Shown here: positions 11,614-21,631 of the stretch, one piece after another
Position numbering within the stretch: position 1 is the first letter of the stretch
Layout of the letters: each line of letters starts with the position of its first letter
Source of the DNA: Pseudopithomyces maydicus
Lineage: Eukaryota; Ascomycota; Dothideomycetes; Pleosporales; Didymosphaeriaceae
Direction of reading: 5' to 3'
Assembly (NCBI GenBank): GCA_026873275.1
Contig: JANTUC010000005.1
Location: 2,418,001-2,482,000 of the forward strand
Length of the DNA stretch: 64,000 nucleotides
Made by a program: the position numbers and the translations under genes
Notes under the pieces: model-generated
What the model saw: the letters and a program-made list of their open reading frames with translations, nothing else
Databases searched by the model: none
Told to the model about the DNA's origin: nothing

Positions 11614-13542
11614 CTAAGGCCGAGTAAGACGACCAAAGTATGGAACCCGACCAAACCCAGTACGAACAGGGCGGCACGGACGAGCCGTGCAGATATCCGC
11701 ACGGCAGCAGGGGCAGCGCACCAGCCCAGACTTTGGGTATGCTTGGCTCAGGAACTCTTGCATACATCCCCGGTGAAGAACATGGATGCACCGCTGAAAC
11801 TTCATCGGCTGGAGCTTCTCCGTCTCTCTCTTAGCTTTACGGACATTGTGATTATGCACCAGGTTCAGCTTGGAGAACTTGGTTTCGGTCTTCTCTTTCT
11901 GTCCGTTTTTGGGGACCGGATCCTTGGCGCGATTCGGCTCGACGTTCTCAACGGCGTTCTGCACGAGATTCTCTTCGGCGTTTTCCTCGGGTGTAAATTC
12001 TTCGAGACAGATTGGACAAGGAAGTGCTTCCGGTGGAGCGCACGGGTTTGCCACAGTAGTAATGTCAATCAGCGGGCCGTACGCTTCTAGCTCTACGTCT
12101 ACCAGCTCTGCTTGATTATCTGGCTGTGCTCGATGAAAAGGGTTCATCCGATTCATGACCCGGCGAATGCGTCTAGGGTCTTGCGCATTCACATTGGCAT
12201 TGTTGGCAACCGCATCCGCAGGGATGTCAAATTCCTCGTCATCTGAGTCTACTGCAGGCGGTAGATCATCAGGTAAATCGTACACGAGAATTGTTGGCGG
12301 TGCCTGGAACGGCCGGTCGGAGTTCGGTCCTCGAAGCCTATCGTCGTGGGATGCTAGCCATGCACCAACATCGTTGGTAGGATAATCCACGTGTCCAGGG
12401 TCTATATATATTACACGCGCCTCCCGCAACCCATTGATGTATTCTTCGTGACCTGTGACGCGGGCCCAATCTTGCAGGCTCGAGAACATAATCCGCGTTG
12501 AAAATCCTAGAAGATTATCACGACCCACTTCTGTCATAACGATACCAATAATGGAAAAAAGTTGCTTCATGAGCGCCGTAAAATTGGTTCGTGCAAGAAT
12601 TGTCCGGATGTGCAACGGAATAGCCTGGCAGTGGGGGCTCCTAAAAGGACTGTCGATTTCCACTCGCCACTGGCGCTCGAGAAACTCCTTTGACGCCTGC
12701 TTGCATGCAGTGGCAAAGTCTTGGGGTGTAAGATGTTCTCCTTGATGAAAGTATTTGCGACAAACATCGACTACGTTCATGCATTGGCGCATGAAGACAT
12801 TCCAGATTGAACGTACATCATCTAGAGTGTGTTCAGGATGCCGTGAAGCCAACAATTGAAATACCTGGTTCCAGTGCGGGAACATTGCTTCACTGCTATA
12901 GACTAAATTCTCTCCACGAGGGTCCTGATAACGCACATTGAATTGGAAATTGGTGTGAAATGCTTGCATGCTAGCGATGGGCTCCAAGTAACGCTGCATA
13001 TCCCACGAGAACGCAATATCATTGGGGTAGGCGTATGAGGCAGTGAAGATCAACCAGCGCGCCGAGCCACGTCGACAGTTGACACTAGTGATATGAGCAT
13101 TGTTCTGATAGAATCGAATTATTTCTTCTTGGTCGAACACTGCATTCCATAGCGCATGCCAATCGAATGTTCGCATAGCGCGGCGGATGTCTGGATGTAT
13201 ACGCTTGTCTATAGGCCATATACGCAGAAATCGGGGGAGCGAATGTAAGAACAACTGTTGGGGAGTGAAATCCAGATTACTCTGCTCGGCATGGCGGGCT
13301 TGTGCTAAACAACCATCAACATAAGTGGACATCCAATCGAGTAGGAGGTTCATGGACTCATAGTTGCGGACGTGTGGGCGGAAAAGATCTGCGAGACGCC
13401 GGTGGGTAGGCGTGTCGTCGCGTATATTTGGTGGCTGTGGTGAGGGTCTACGATCAAAAGCGGCAAGTACAGCCACCGTAATCCCGCGTCGGTTGGATAG
13501 CGGGTCGGAGATGTAATCTCCTATAGCTGAATGGTCCTCCAT
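11614..13542 (-). CDS. RING-H2 type zinc-finger protein, probable E3 ligase
   Basis: A single open frame of 642 residues. The N-terminal ~430 residues are unrecognised and mostly helical in character. The C-terminus carries a split RING: the first pair is CPICLEEF, followed by an unusually long insertion of about 60 residues rich in Glu, Asn and Lys, then C-x-H-x2-H-x2-C ('CIHVLHRGC') and 'CPCC'. RING domains recruit E2 ubiquitin-conjugating enzymes. The long loop between the first and second zinc ligand pairs is atypical. After the RING come ~30 residues rich in Arg and Pro. It resembles in layout (RING at the extreme C-terminus) the two RING proteins at 38.2 and 39.4 kb. Confidence 0.75.
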   Translation of the reverse strand: MEDHSAIGDYISDPLSNRRGITVAVLAAFDRRPSPQPPNIRDDTPTHRRLADLFRPHVRNYESMNLLLDWMSTYVDGCLAQARHAEQSNLDFTPQQLFLHSLPRFLRIWPIDKRIHPDIRRAMRTFDWHALWNAVFDQEEIIRFYQNNAHITSVNCRRGSARWLIFTASYAYPNDIAFSWDMQRYLEPIASMQAFHTNFQFNVRYQDPRGENLVYSSEAMFPHWNQVFQLLASRHPEHTLDDVRSIWNVFMRQCMNVVDVCRKYFHQGEHLTPQDFATACKQASKEFLERQWRVEIDSPFRSPHCQAIPLHIRTILARTNFTALMKQLFSIIGIVMTEVGRDNLLGFSTRIMFSSLQDWARVTGHEEYINGLREARVIYIDPGHVDYPTNDVGAWLASHDDRLRGPNSDRPFQAPPTILVYDLPDDLPPAVDSDDEEFDIPADAVANNANVNAQDPRRIRRVMNRMNPFHRAQPDNQAELVDVELEAYGPLIDITTVANPCAPPEALPCPICLEEFTPEENAEENLVQNAVENVEPNRAKDPVPKNGQKEKTETKFSKLNLVHNHNVRKAKRETEKLQPMKFQRCIHVLHRGCMQEFLSQAYPKSGLVRCPCCRADICTARPCRPVRTGFGRVPYFGRLTRP

Positions 13543-14583
13543 GAAGACTCATGCGCAGATTAAGCTTGCGTGCAGTAATCGGAAATTAGAAGTCGTTGTT
13601 CAGTTGATTTTTTAAACTGGGTGGTAGAGGGTGGGTGAGTGGGTGGGTGGGTGTTGTGCTTGGGAAAAGGAGATGGTCTATAAAGTTACATGGGAGCGGT
13701 TGCCCACAAGGCGCCCGCGCCTATACCAAGAGATTGAGAGTGAAAAGTAGTGGCCGCGATAACCTAGACTGCGGCCTCGATAACATCACGTGCTTCCATT
13801 TTGTCGTGTGTCGTCACAGTGAGAGGCGGTGATATCTTTTCCTGATAAATCAACTATCAACCCTTGAGGCATTGTGAGTACATAAGCTAAGAGGCATTAT
13901 GAAATTACTTGGACAACATACTATCACCAGTCGGAAAGAAGGTGAGAGACTGCGAAGGCCTCGACTTCAGACTCTCATCTTCGACGTTCTGTAACTTCCA
14001 GTTGAACCCCGCTGATATGAACTTTCACCAGAGACCTGTGGCTTTCTGTTTCAAAATTTTCATACATACTCCCTCTTTTCATCGGTTCATCAAGATAGTA
14101 ACGAAAGAACAGTAACTAGTATTGGTCAAAGTGCGGATAGTCATGCGTGCCTAGCCGATGAATTCTATAGCATATTCTCATAACCCACTCCAAATATCTA
14201 TTCGAGCAACCAGACTTATTCTGACTTATTCTGAGTTTTCAAAAAGTCTCAAGTAATATAGAGAAGAGTTTTGCAAGCGTTGGCTGAAGCGCCCGACCTC
14301 GTTCTCGATCGCCAGGCTGAACGATCTAAATGTATCCTCCCAACAAGCACAACCTCTATGAGCGTCTTGAAGAAGAAATCAGCTCTAGATCACACTACCA
14401 TACCTATACAAGCACGGCGATCTGCCCCTGGATAATAGAAATATACCCACCTCTCGTAGTCATCTTTCGCCTAGTGCCATCTACCAGTACTTTATCGTTC
14501 CAATATGCTCTCCGCGCCCTTTTCAATTACTTTTACCCTTTCCTGTTTAGTGTATTGTTCTGTTACCTATTATTATTAAATTT
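13543..14583. other. Intergenic region with G-rich tract
   Basis: Upstream of the RING gene lies a G-tract cluster at 13629-13651 (five GGG runs spaced by 1-5 bases). No convincing gene follows; small ORFs at 13.6-14.6 kb look random. The sequence turns A/T-rich near 14530, just before the transposon block. Confidence 0.5.
13629..13651 (+). other. Potential G-quadruplex tract
   Basis: GGG runs at 13629, 13633, 13641, 13645 and 13649 satisfy the G3N1-7 pattern. It lies about 90 bases upstream of the minus-strand RING start codon, so the C-rich strand would be in its 5' region. Confidence 0.45.
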
Positions 14584-14588
14584 AGTAC
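14584..14588. repeat. Target-site duplication of the outer element (left)
   Basis: AGTAC directly precedes the left 211-bp LTR; the same five bases follow the right LTR at 30627-30631. Confidence 0.85.
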
Positions 14589-14799
14589 TGTGAGGGTCCT
14601 AAGGGGGCGTCATCTGAAGTAGTATAAGACGCAGGTTGACTAGGTCTAAATATAAGATAGTTGCGATAGAGAGCTATTTAAGAATCCTTAGAAGTTAAGA
14701 TAGTGCTAAGGCCACGCTAATAAGATTAGTATTTAGCCTTATTACTATTTATTACTAAGGATTAGCTAGTTTAAGAATTAGCTAGTTTACCCTATAATA
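14589..14799 (-). repeat. Outer element LTR (left copy)
   Basis: 211 bp, starting TGTGAGGGTCCTAAGGGGGC and ending CCCTATAATA. It aligns along its whole length with 30416-30626, the differences being mostly C/T and G/A transitions in both directions. Confidence 0.88.
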
Positions 14800-17700
14800 C
14801 TATTCTCCTCTTAAGAGTATTAACTCTTAGCGTTATCTTTTTCTCTAATTTTTATATAGGTGCACTTAGTGGCCCTTCTTATAAGTAAATAATAATTATA
14901 TAAATTAAATACGTTTTATTTCTATAATAGCTTATAAGGTAATTTATTAATAATTAATTTAAGCGCTGCGTAGAACTAATAATCTCTTATTTATATTATT
15001 TATAGAAGTTATACTTATAAGAAGAGTAACTATTATATAAATAATATTAGCTTAGCTTTTAGGTTTATTAATAGAGTTTTATATTATACTTATAATTTAT
15101 AACTCTATTAGAGTAAGATAGCCTATTAGTAATTAACTTAAGTACTATTTTATTTTTAGGGCGGGTTGGCCGTCGCTTAAACTATTATTAATAATTAACT
15201 TAAGGCCTATATCCGGCGATATAGCTATTCCTACTAGTTAGATTATAGTAGTAGTAATAATATTCTATTATTTAATAAGGCTATTAAAATTATTTAGTAT
15301 TAGTAGCTTATAGGGGTTCTGCTAGTAAAAATCTTTTATAAGGTATAGGGTATCCTGCCCTTTAACTAGGTTTTAATATAGCTTTTAAATTAGTACTCTA
15401 TTATAGTCTAACTATTTAATTTTATATTTTATAATACCTTTTATTCTATTAAAATTTATTATTCGGCGGTCGATCTAGCAATTAAGTATACGCTTAATAT
15501 TATAGTCTTTATTATTAATATTATTATTTTTTAGAGAGATATAATTAGTAAGCTATTTTTACCCTAGTAAAGACTTATTATTATATAGATATAATAGCTA
15601 AAGGTAGAAGATATTATAAAGGCAGTCTATCTTTAACGGTAATAGTAGTTTATAAGTCTTATTATTTACTACGCGTATAATAGTAAACGGGCTATAGTTT
15701 TTAAAATCTAATAAATAGTTAGGGCGCTTTATTTTTAGGTTATACGTGTTTAATATAATATAATCCCTAACTTAGAATCTTAGTGCTAGTATATAATAGG
15801 TGTCTATATATTTAGCCTATTTTATATACGCCTACTAAAGGTTATCTTATAAGAATTATTAGAATTAGGTGATTAATTAAATAAACTAGCTAATATATTT
15901 ATAATTAAGTTATATAGGTCTAATAACTTATTCTTTTATTTTAGCGTTAATATTAGTGTCCTCTAGTACTATAGGCCTAGCTTTATTATTAGACTAGTAT
16001 CCTTTAGTAGCTATAAATAGAGATATACTAGTTAAGTTATTAATTATAGAGTTAGTAATAAATTCAGCGATAGATAGAAATATAGTCTAATTATTTTATT
16101 AGTAATTAATATAGGAACACAGGTACTATTTAAGCTATTTATTAGTGTTCTTAGTTTAGCTATTTATTTTAGGGTGGAACGCTATAGACAGTTTTAGCTT
16201 ATTATTTAGCCTATTATAAAGCTTTTTTTAAAAGTATAATATAAATTAGTGGCCTTTATTATTAATAACCTCTTATAGATAGCCCTCCTCCCTTTAGATA
16301 TATTAGAAAAATATAAAAATAATAGACTCTGCGTCTATTTAATTTATAATAATAAACTTCTTTTTCTTGCTAAGTCGGTCCATAACTATTAAAATATTCT
16401 AATATATAGCTCTGGCGACGGTACTCTCTAAAAGATTAATAATAAAATTAAGGCTAATACTTTATTAGTACTATTCTAGTACTAGCAGTAAGTATAATAG
16501 GCTATATTTTACCTCTTAGAAGGCCTTTAACCTCTAATATAGTATATAAGATTTAATATATGCGGCAATAGTACTAGTTATTTTTAATTAATAGAAGTAT
16601 ATAGCGACTTTAGTATATATCCCTTTATATTCTAGGTGCCCGGTGGTTACTATATTATAATAGGCCTTTAAGATTTAAGAATATAGAGTCTTATCTTACA
16701 GGACGAATATTCTATTATTTATATATAAGAGTCTTTAGCGTATTCGGCACTTTTATAGCTTAATATAAATATCTTCTTTTACTAGACTAAGCAGTAAATA
16801 TTAGACACCTAATTATACTACCTATATAAGCTTGCGGGCTTGTTTATTAGTATTATATACCTATAAGATATTTATTTTTAATTATTTATTATCCTCTATA
16901 TTTTTAAGCGTGATCGCGTTCTTTACTGCTAAGTATTTAATATTAAGGCCTTCGCTTTTATTATATATTGAGTGTGCTATTATAAGGGCAGCTATTTTAT
17001 AAATATATATAATTATATAGGCGTACTTAATTACTTAGTATAAGCCTTCGCCTTTAAATAGTTTAGGCTATAGTATAATCTGGACTTAGTGTTTTCTTTA
17101 CGCGTTATTATTACTTACTAATAAGTTACTTAATTATTTAGTTAAAGTATCTAGTTTAGTTCTTTAAGTCTCTAATTGGTAGCGGATTTAGAAATTAAAC
17201 TTTACTAAAAACTCTATTTAATGCGCTTAATGCTGATTAAGGCGCTTACTTATTATAAAATATTATAAGGCTTAATAGTCTGTTACTACGTAAATTAGTA
17301 TTAAGGTACCTACTAACTTAGTACGCTACTTTTTAAAAGCCTATATAATAGTAAGAAGCTCTTTATTATATATTTTATAATTATACTCCGCCGGCGTTAT
17401 TTTATAAGATAAAAAAGCTATTAGTTTAAGTACTCTATACTTATCCTTCTATAAGAGGACGATTATTATAATAAAGTTAGATATATTAGTCTTTAACTAA
17501 GTCTTTTTATTGGCGTTAAAATGAATTAGGATAAGTGCTTTAATAAATACTTATTTAAATTATTTAAACGCGAGCCCGGCTTCTAATTTAGGTTTTATAG
17601 GAAATAATTATATAGGTACGTCCTTCTATATTAAGGTAGTTAAGGGTTTATAGATTTTACTAAACTTAAGGATAAAGCGGCGATAGAAGTTAGCAAATTT

Positions 17701-18039
17701 AAGAAAGGCTTATATATTTTTTAAGCTATATAGTAGCTGCTAGTTTTAAACTACTTATATCTTTTTAGGGTCTATTTTAATGCCCTTAATTATAAGGATT
17801 AGGCTAAGGTATTTAATGCGGGTAGTATAGAATTTATATTTATTAATATCTAGAAATAAGCCCGCTTTCTTTAGCTGTTCTATAACCTATTAAATATATT
17901 TAATATAATTATTCTTGCTTTTACTATATACTAGTATATTATTAAAATAAGCGGTGCAATATTTATTAAAATAGTTATACAGTATTTTATTAATAAAGTT
18001 TTAAAATATTCTAGGAGTATTGCAGAGTCTAAAAGGTAT

Positions 18040-18290
18040 AATAAGGTATTTATAGAGACTATATTATATTAGAAATACTATCTTCTTCTTATTACCTTCC
18101 TTTATGCGGACTATATTAAATGCTGTAATAATATCTAGTATACTTATAATTTTAACTTTATTTATATAGGCTAGCGTCTCTTTAATAGACAGTAGTATAT
18201 TATAGTTTTTTTTATAATTATATTAATAGCTTAGTAGTTAATATAAATGTAAAAACCTCCTCTAGGCTTTTTAACTATTAAAATAGGTAA
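18040..18290 (-). pseudogene. Fossil Ty3/Gypsy reverse-transcriptase domain
   Basis: The minus-strand translation from about 18290 reads 'LIVKKPRGGFYIYINY*AIN' (stop inside), then 'SIKETLAYINKVKIISILDI' and 'ITAFNIVRIKEGN'. This matches the Ty3/Gypsy pattern VKKP-GGLRFCVDYRxLN ... IxETLxxLxxAKxFTKLDIxxAFxxIRIxEG, with substitutions such as Arg codon to stop and Asp to Asn expected from G-to-A changes. It is inactive. Confidence 0.8.
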
Positions 18291-20976
18291 TATAAATAGT
18301 AAATAATTTAATTAAATAAATTCTTTAGCAAGTATTTCTTTTATATATTTTTTAATTATTATAGCCTTAAGTCTTAAAAGGCTATAGATATAAGGTCTTA
18401 GTGGCTTATCCTTAGTTAGTTTAATTAGGTGATTAACGCCCTTTTAATAAGGTAATAGCTTATTAGCTTCTATTAGACTAAATAGTTTAGCTTTATCTTT
18501 ATATAGGGTGGGTAAAAGCTCTTTAATTTCGGCTTTAGTGTGGGGTGCGCTAGTTATTTTATATATATATTTATTAAAGTTAGTTTATAATACTGTAAAG
18601 AGGTTTATTACTAAAATAAATACTATAGCGTTATAATTATCTTTAGCTTTAGTTACAGCATTATTACTATTATATTTTATATAATTTATATTAGGTGCGC
18701 TAAGTTATGCCTATTTAGTTAGCTCTATTTATATATACTATTCTAAGTTATAAATTGCTATATAATAAGTAGCTACTTTAGAGATAGCCTTTATATTATT
18801 TTTCTTTTAAGGGGTTTATTACTTGCTGTTAGCCAGTTTTCGTAAATATATAATATTAGGTTTAGTTTTTTAAAGGCAATAGATAAGGCAGTAAAAAGAA
18901 TTAAATAGTATAAAGTATTTCTTAACACTTAACTATAAATTATATTTATATAACTAGTTGCACCCTAAGATAATATTAAATATTTTAATATTAGTAAGGT
19001 AGTATATAACGTGGTAGATATACTTACTATATTAAATAGTTAGGTCTACTACCTATATAAGCTTACCTATTGCTCCTCTATTTACTAAGTAAAGCGTAAT
19101 TAGATAGTTTACTTTATATAGCTTAAGTATATATTAGGTAATAAACTTTAGGTTAATAAAGCTCGCGCTGGTCTTAGTATTAGTAAGTTAATATATTTTA
19201 GTTTATTTATATACCTATAGTAGCTTAATATAGTAATAGAATTTAAATTACTTAGCCTATTTAGATAGATTAATTTTAAGGGCGGCTATAGATATTTAAT
19301 AAAATTAAGTTAAACTTAGATAGGCCTTTAGCTCTTTAATTTACTACTATAACTACTTTATTATTTTTATTAATTTATATTATTCTTACTCTTAAACGCG
19401 TTTCTATTTAGAAGCTAATAAAAATTCTACTAAGTATGCTCTTCCTTATTATTACTAGTTATAGACTTAGGGCGTATTTATTTAGCTTAGTCTTTATTAG
19501 CAGGCTTAATATACCTAAAAGTAATATATAGTTCTTTTAAGTTATAGTTGTCCTTAAACCCGGCTATTATTATAGTATATAAGAAATTAATATCCTTTAA
19601 TAGTGTAGATAACTTATTAATATAAAATATAATAGTATTAGTAGTGTAATACCCTTTATTTCTATAGTAGAAGTAATAGTTATTTAAGGCTAGCTTGCGG
19701 AGTTTAGCACTATTATATTTATAGGTTATTTTAGTATTACTACCCTTATTACTATTACTTTTATTAGGCGTAATTAAATAGGCGATATTAGCGTAAGTTC
19801 CCCTACTATAAGTAGTAGAAATTAAAATTAAAATAATTATAGTTCTAGCGTGTTTAGAAGTTATAATTATTATAGTATACTTTAAATTAGTAGCTTTATT
19901 CTCTTTATCTATAAGCTGGGCGTGGCGAATAAATACTATAAATATCTTATTAAAAGGGTCTCCTTTAATAAGTTATTGAATTAAGTCTTAGTTTAAGTAT
20001 TAGCGTGCTTAAGCTACCAGTATTTTATTATAAGGGTTAATTTATTTAGCTAGTATAGGGACTAGGTTATAGATATATATAGTAATGGCTATAAATTAAA
20101 TATACTAATTATTAAAGTTCTTATTAGGCCGCTATTCTATCTTTATAAAGAGAATTTTCTAGTGGGCTTTAATCTTTTTATTATAGTTAATTATTACGCG
20201 GTTAAGTGGCTTAAGTAATTTAATAATTATAAAGACGGTAGCTATAAGTAGGTAATAAATATTTTATATCTTATTTTTAAGGCAGCTATATAGGTAGTGC
20301 AGTTATTTAGTTTCCCTATTTTATATAGTTTATAATTTATCTATTAGCTTAATATACTATTATTTATAATTACTTTTTAGGCTATTATTATATTCTCTAG
20401 AATTAGATAGCTTAAAATACTTTATTAAGTTAGGGTTAATAATATAGGCGGCGGATAGAGTAAATAGGTCTTAGTTTTATTATTTAATAAATAGGTTAAG
20501 GATTAGTGTTGTTAAAGGATTCTAGACTAAGTTATATAATACTTTAATTATAATAGGAGCATTTATTATATATAGATTCCTAGTAGGGTACTCTTACTTA
20601 TATATAAACGCTAAAAAGTTATTTAGGTTAAAGGGCTTAATATAGCGTAGAATATATATAGTTAGTTTAGGGATTAGTTAGGCTGCGCGTATTATTACTA
20701 GATTTTATTTTATTATTTTAAGTTCCTCTAATACTTAATTATATTATATAATAGCGGTATTATAGGCGGTTTACTTTATTAAGTATTCTTATATATAAGT
20801 CTATAGCTTACTAAATTCCTTTTTATAATAATTATAGTCCGCGAGGGCTTTTATATATTTTATAGAATTTATAGTGCTAAGTTATAATTAGCTAAGCTCT
20901 ATATATAATATTTTATATTCCTTATTTAGTATAGTTATGGCCTTTTTAGCTTCGCGACTTATAGTTTACTATTTAA

Positions 20977-20981
20977 TAATA
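20977..20981. repeat. Target-site duplication of the inner element (left)
   Basis: TAATA precedes the left 622-bp LTR; the same five bases are at 28377-28381 after the right LTR. Confidence 0.9.
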
Positions 20982-21139
20982 TGTTACGATCACGACAAGA
21001 AACCGTAAGACAGCAGGAAAGAATTACATGCAGGACGCCAGCGACCAAGGCAAAGGTGATGGTCAGCCATACGCTAGACAGCGGGGCCAGCTAGACGACG
21101 CATCACGTGACCGTGATCCCGCCAAGAACGCGAGATCCC

Positions 21140-21288
21140 GGGAGCACCAGGTCTTGGCGGGAGCAGAGCAGTTGCTCCCGCTAAGAAGACAGAATTCATG
21201 GGAGCAGAGCGATTGCTCCCGTCCGAAGGACAGGATCTACGGGAGCAAAGGGAGTTGCTCCCGCCAAGCAGACGGAACCTACGGGAGC
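21140..21288 (+). repeat. Tandem hairpin units in the LTR (GGGAGC...GCTCCC)
   Basis: Inverted arms: 21159-21164/21174-21179, 21200-21205/21215-21220, 21241-21246/21257-21262, with unpaired GGGAGC copies at 21140 and 21283. Loop lengths are 9-10 bases. They lie upstream of the LTR TATA box, so they are candidates for enhancer or insulator elements. The same array is in the right LTR. Confidence 0.75.
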
Positions 21289-21329
21289 AGACCGGTAGGT
21301 CCGGGGACAGCGAAGGATGGACAGAATGG

Positions 21330-21336
21330 TATATAG
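21330..21336 (+). promoter_or_regulatory. LTR TATA box
   Basis: TATATAG, downstream of the hairpin units and upstream of C/T-rich leader sequence in the LTR; placed as expected for a retrotransposon promoter. Confidence 0.55.
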
Positions 21337-21631
21337 TCTAGGACGCTCTCTGTACATTTCCTATTCTTCGTAGTCAACTTCTTATGTATCTTCGCATACT
21401 CGCTCATAGCTAAATCGAAGCTCTTCTTTGCAATCAAGAATCATCAGCCTTCACAGAAGATAGTTGTCTTGCTTTTAGCAGCAAGATAGGGATATTCGCA
21501 TCACCCGTTGCCTAACCGTCACTCGACCACTGAATACCCGCAAGGCTCCCGAGAAGCCTGCCTGCCCTTACACGGACCAGGTAAGTAGGAACCCCTTGTA
21601 ACACTTTGACTACCCAAAGGTTCGAGTCGAT

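Larger units (their letters stand above)
14800..20981. other. RIP-mutated internal region of the outer element (left part)
   Basis: No intact gene. TA-rich, CpA-depleted sequence that should encode decayed integrase, RNase H and reverse transcriptase on the minus strand. Only the reverse-transcriptase stretch could be recognised by eye. Confidence 0.8.
20982..21603 (+). repeat. Inner element 5' LTR
   Basis: 622 bp, ends TGTTA/TAACA inverted. It contains a CACGTG box (21106-21111 area), three GGGAGC..GCTCCC hairpin units at 21159-21262, and a TATATAG box near 21330 that probably sets the transcript start. Confidence 0.95.

Noticed and set aside
14800..20981. Possible genes in the TA-rich block
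   Set aside because: Stops in every frame and RIP-type depletion of CpA; only fossil domains remain.
21604..21631. Primer-binding site downstream of the 5' LTR
   Set aside because: No TGG start complementary to a tRNA 3' end was evident; the GGTTCGAGTC in it is in the same sense as a tRNA T-arm, not its complement.
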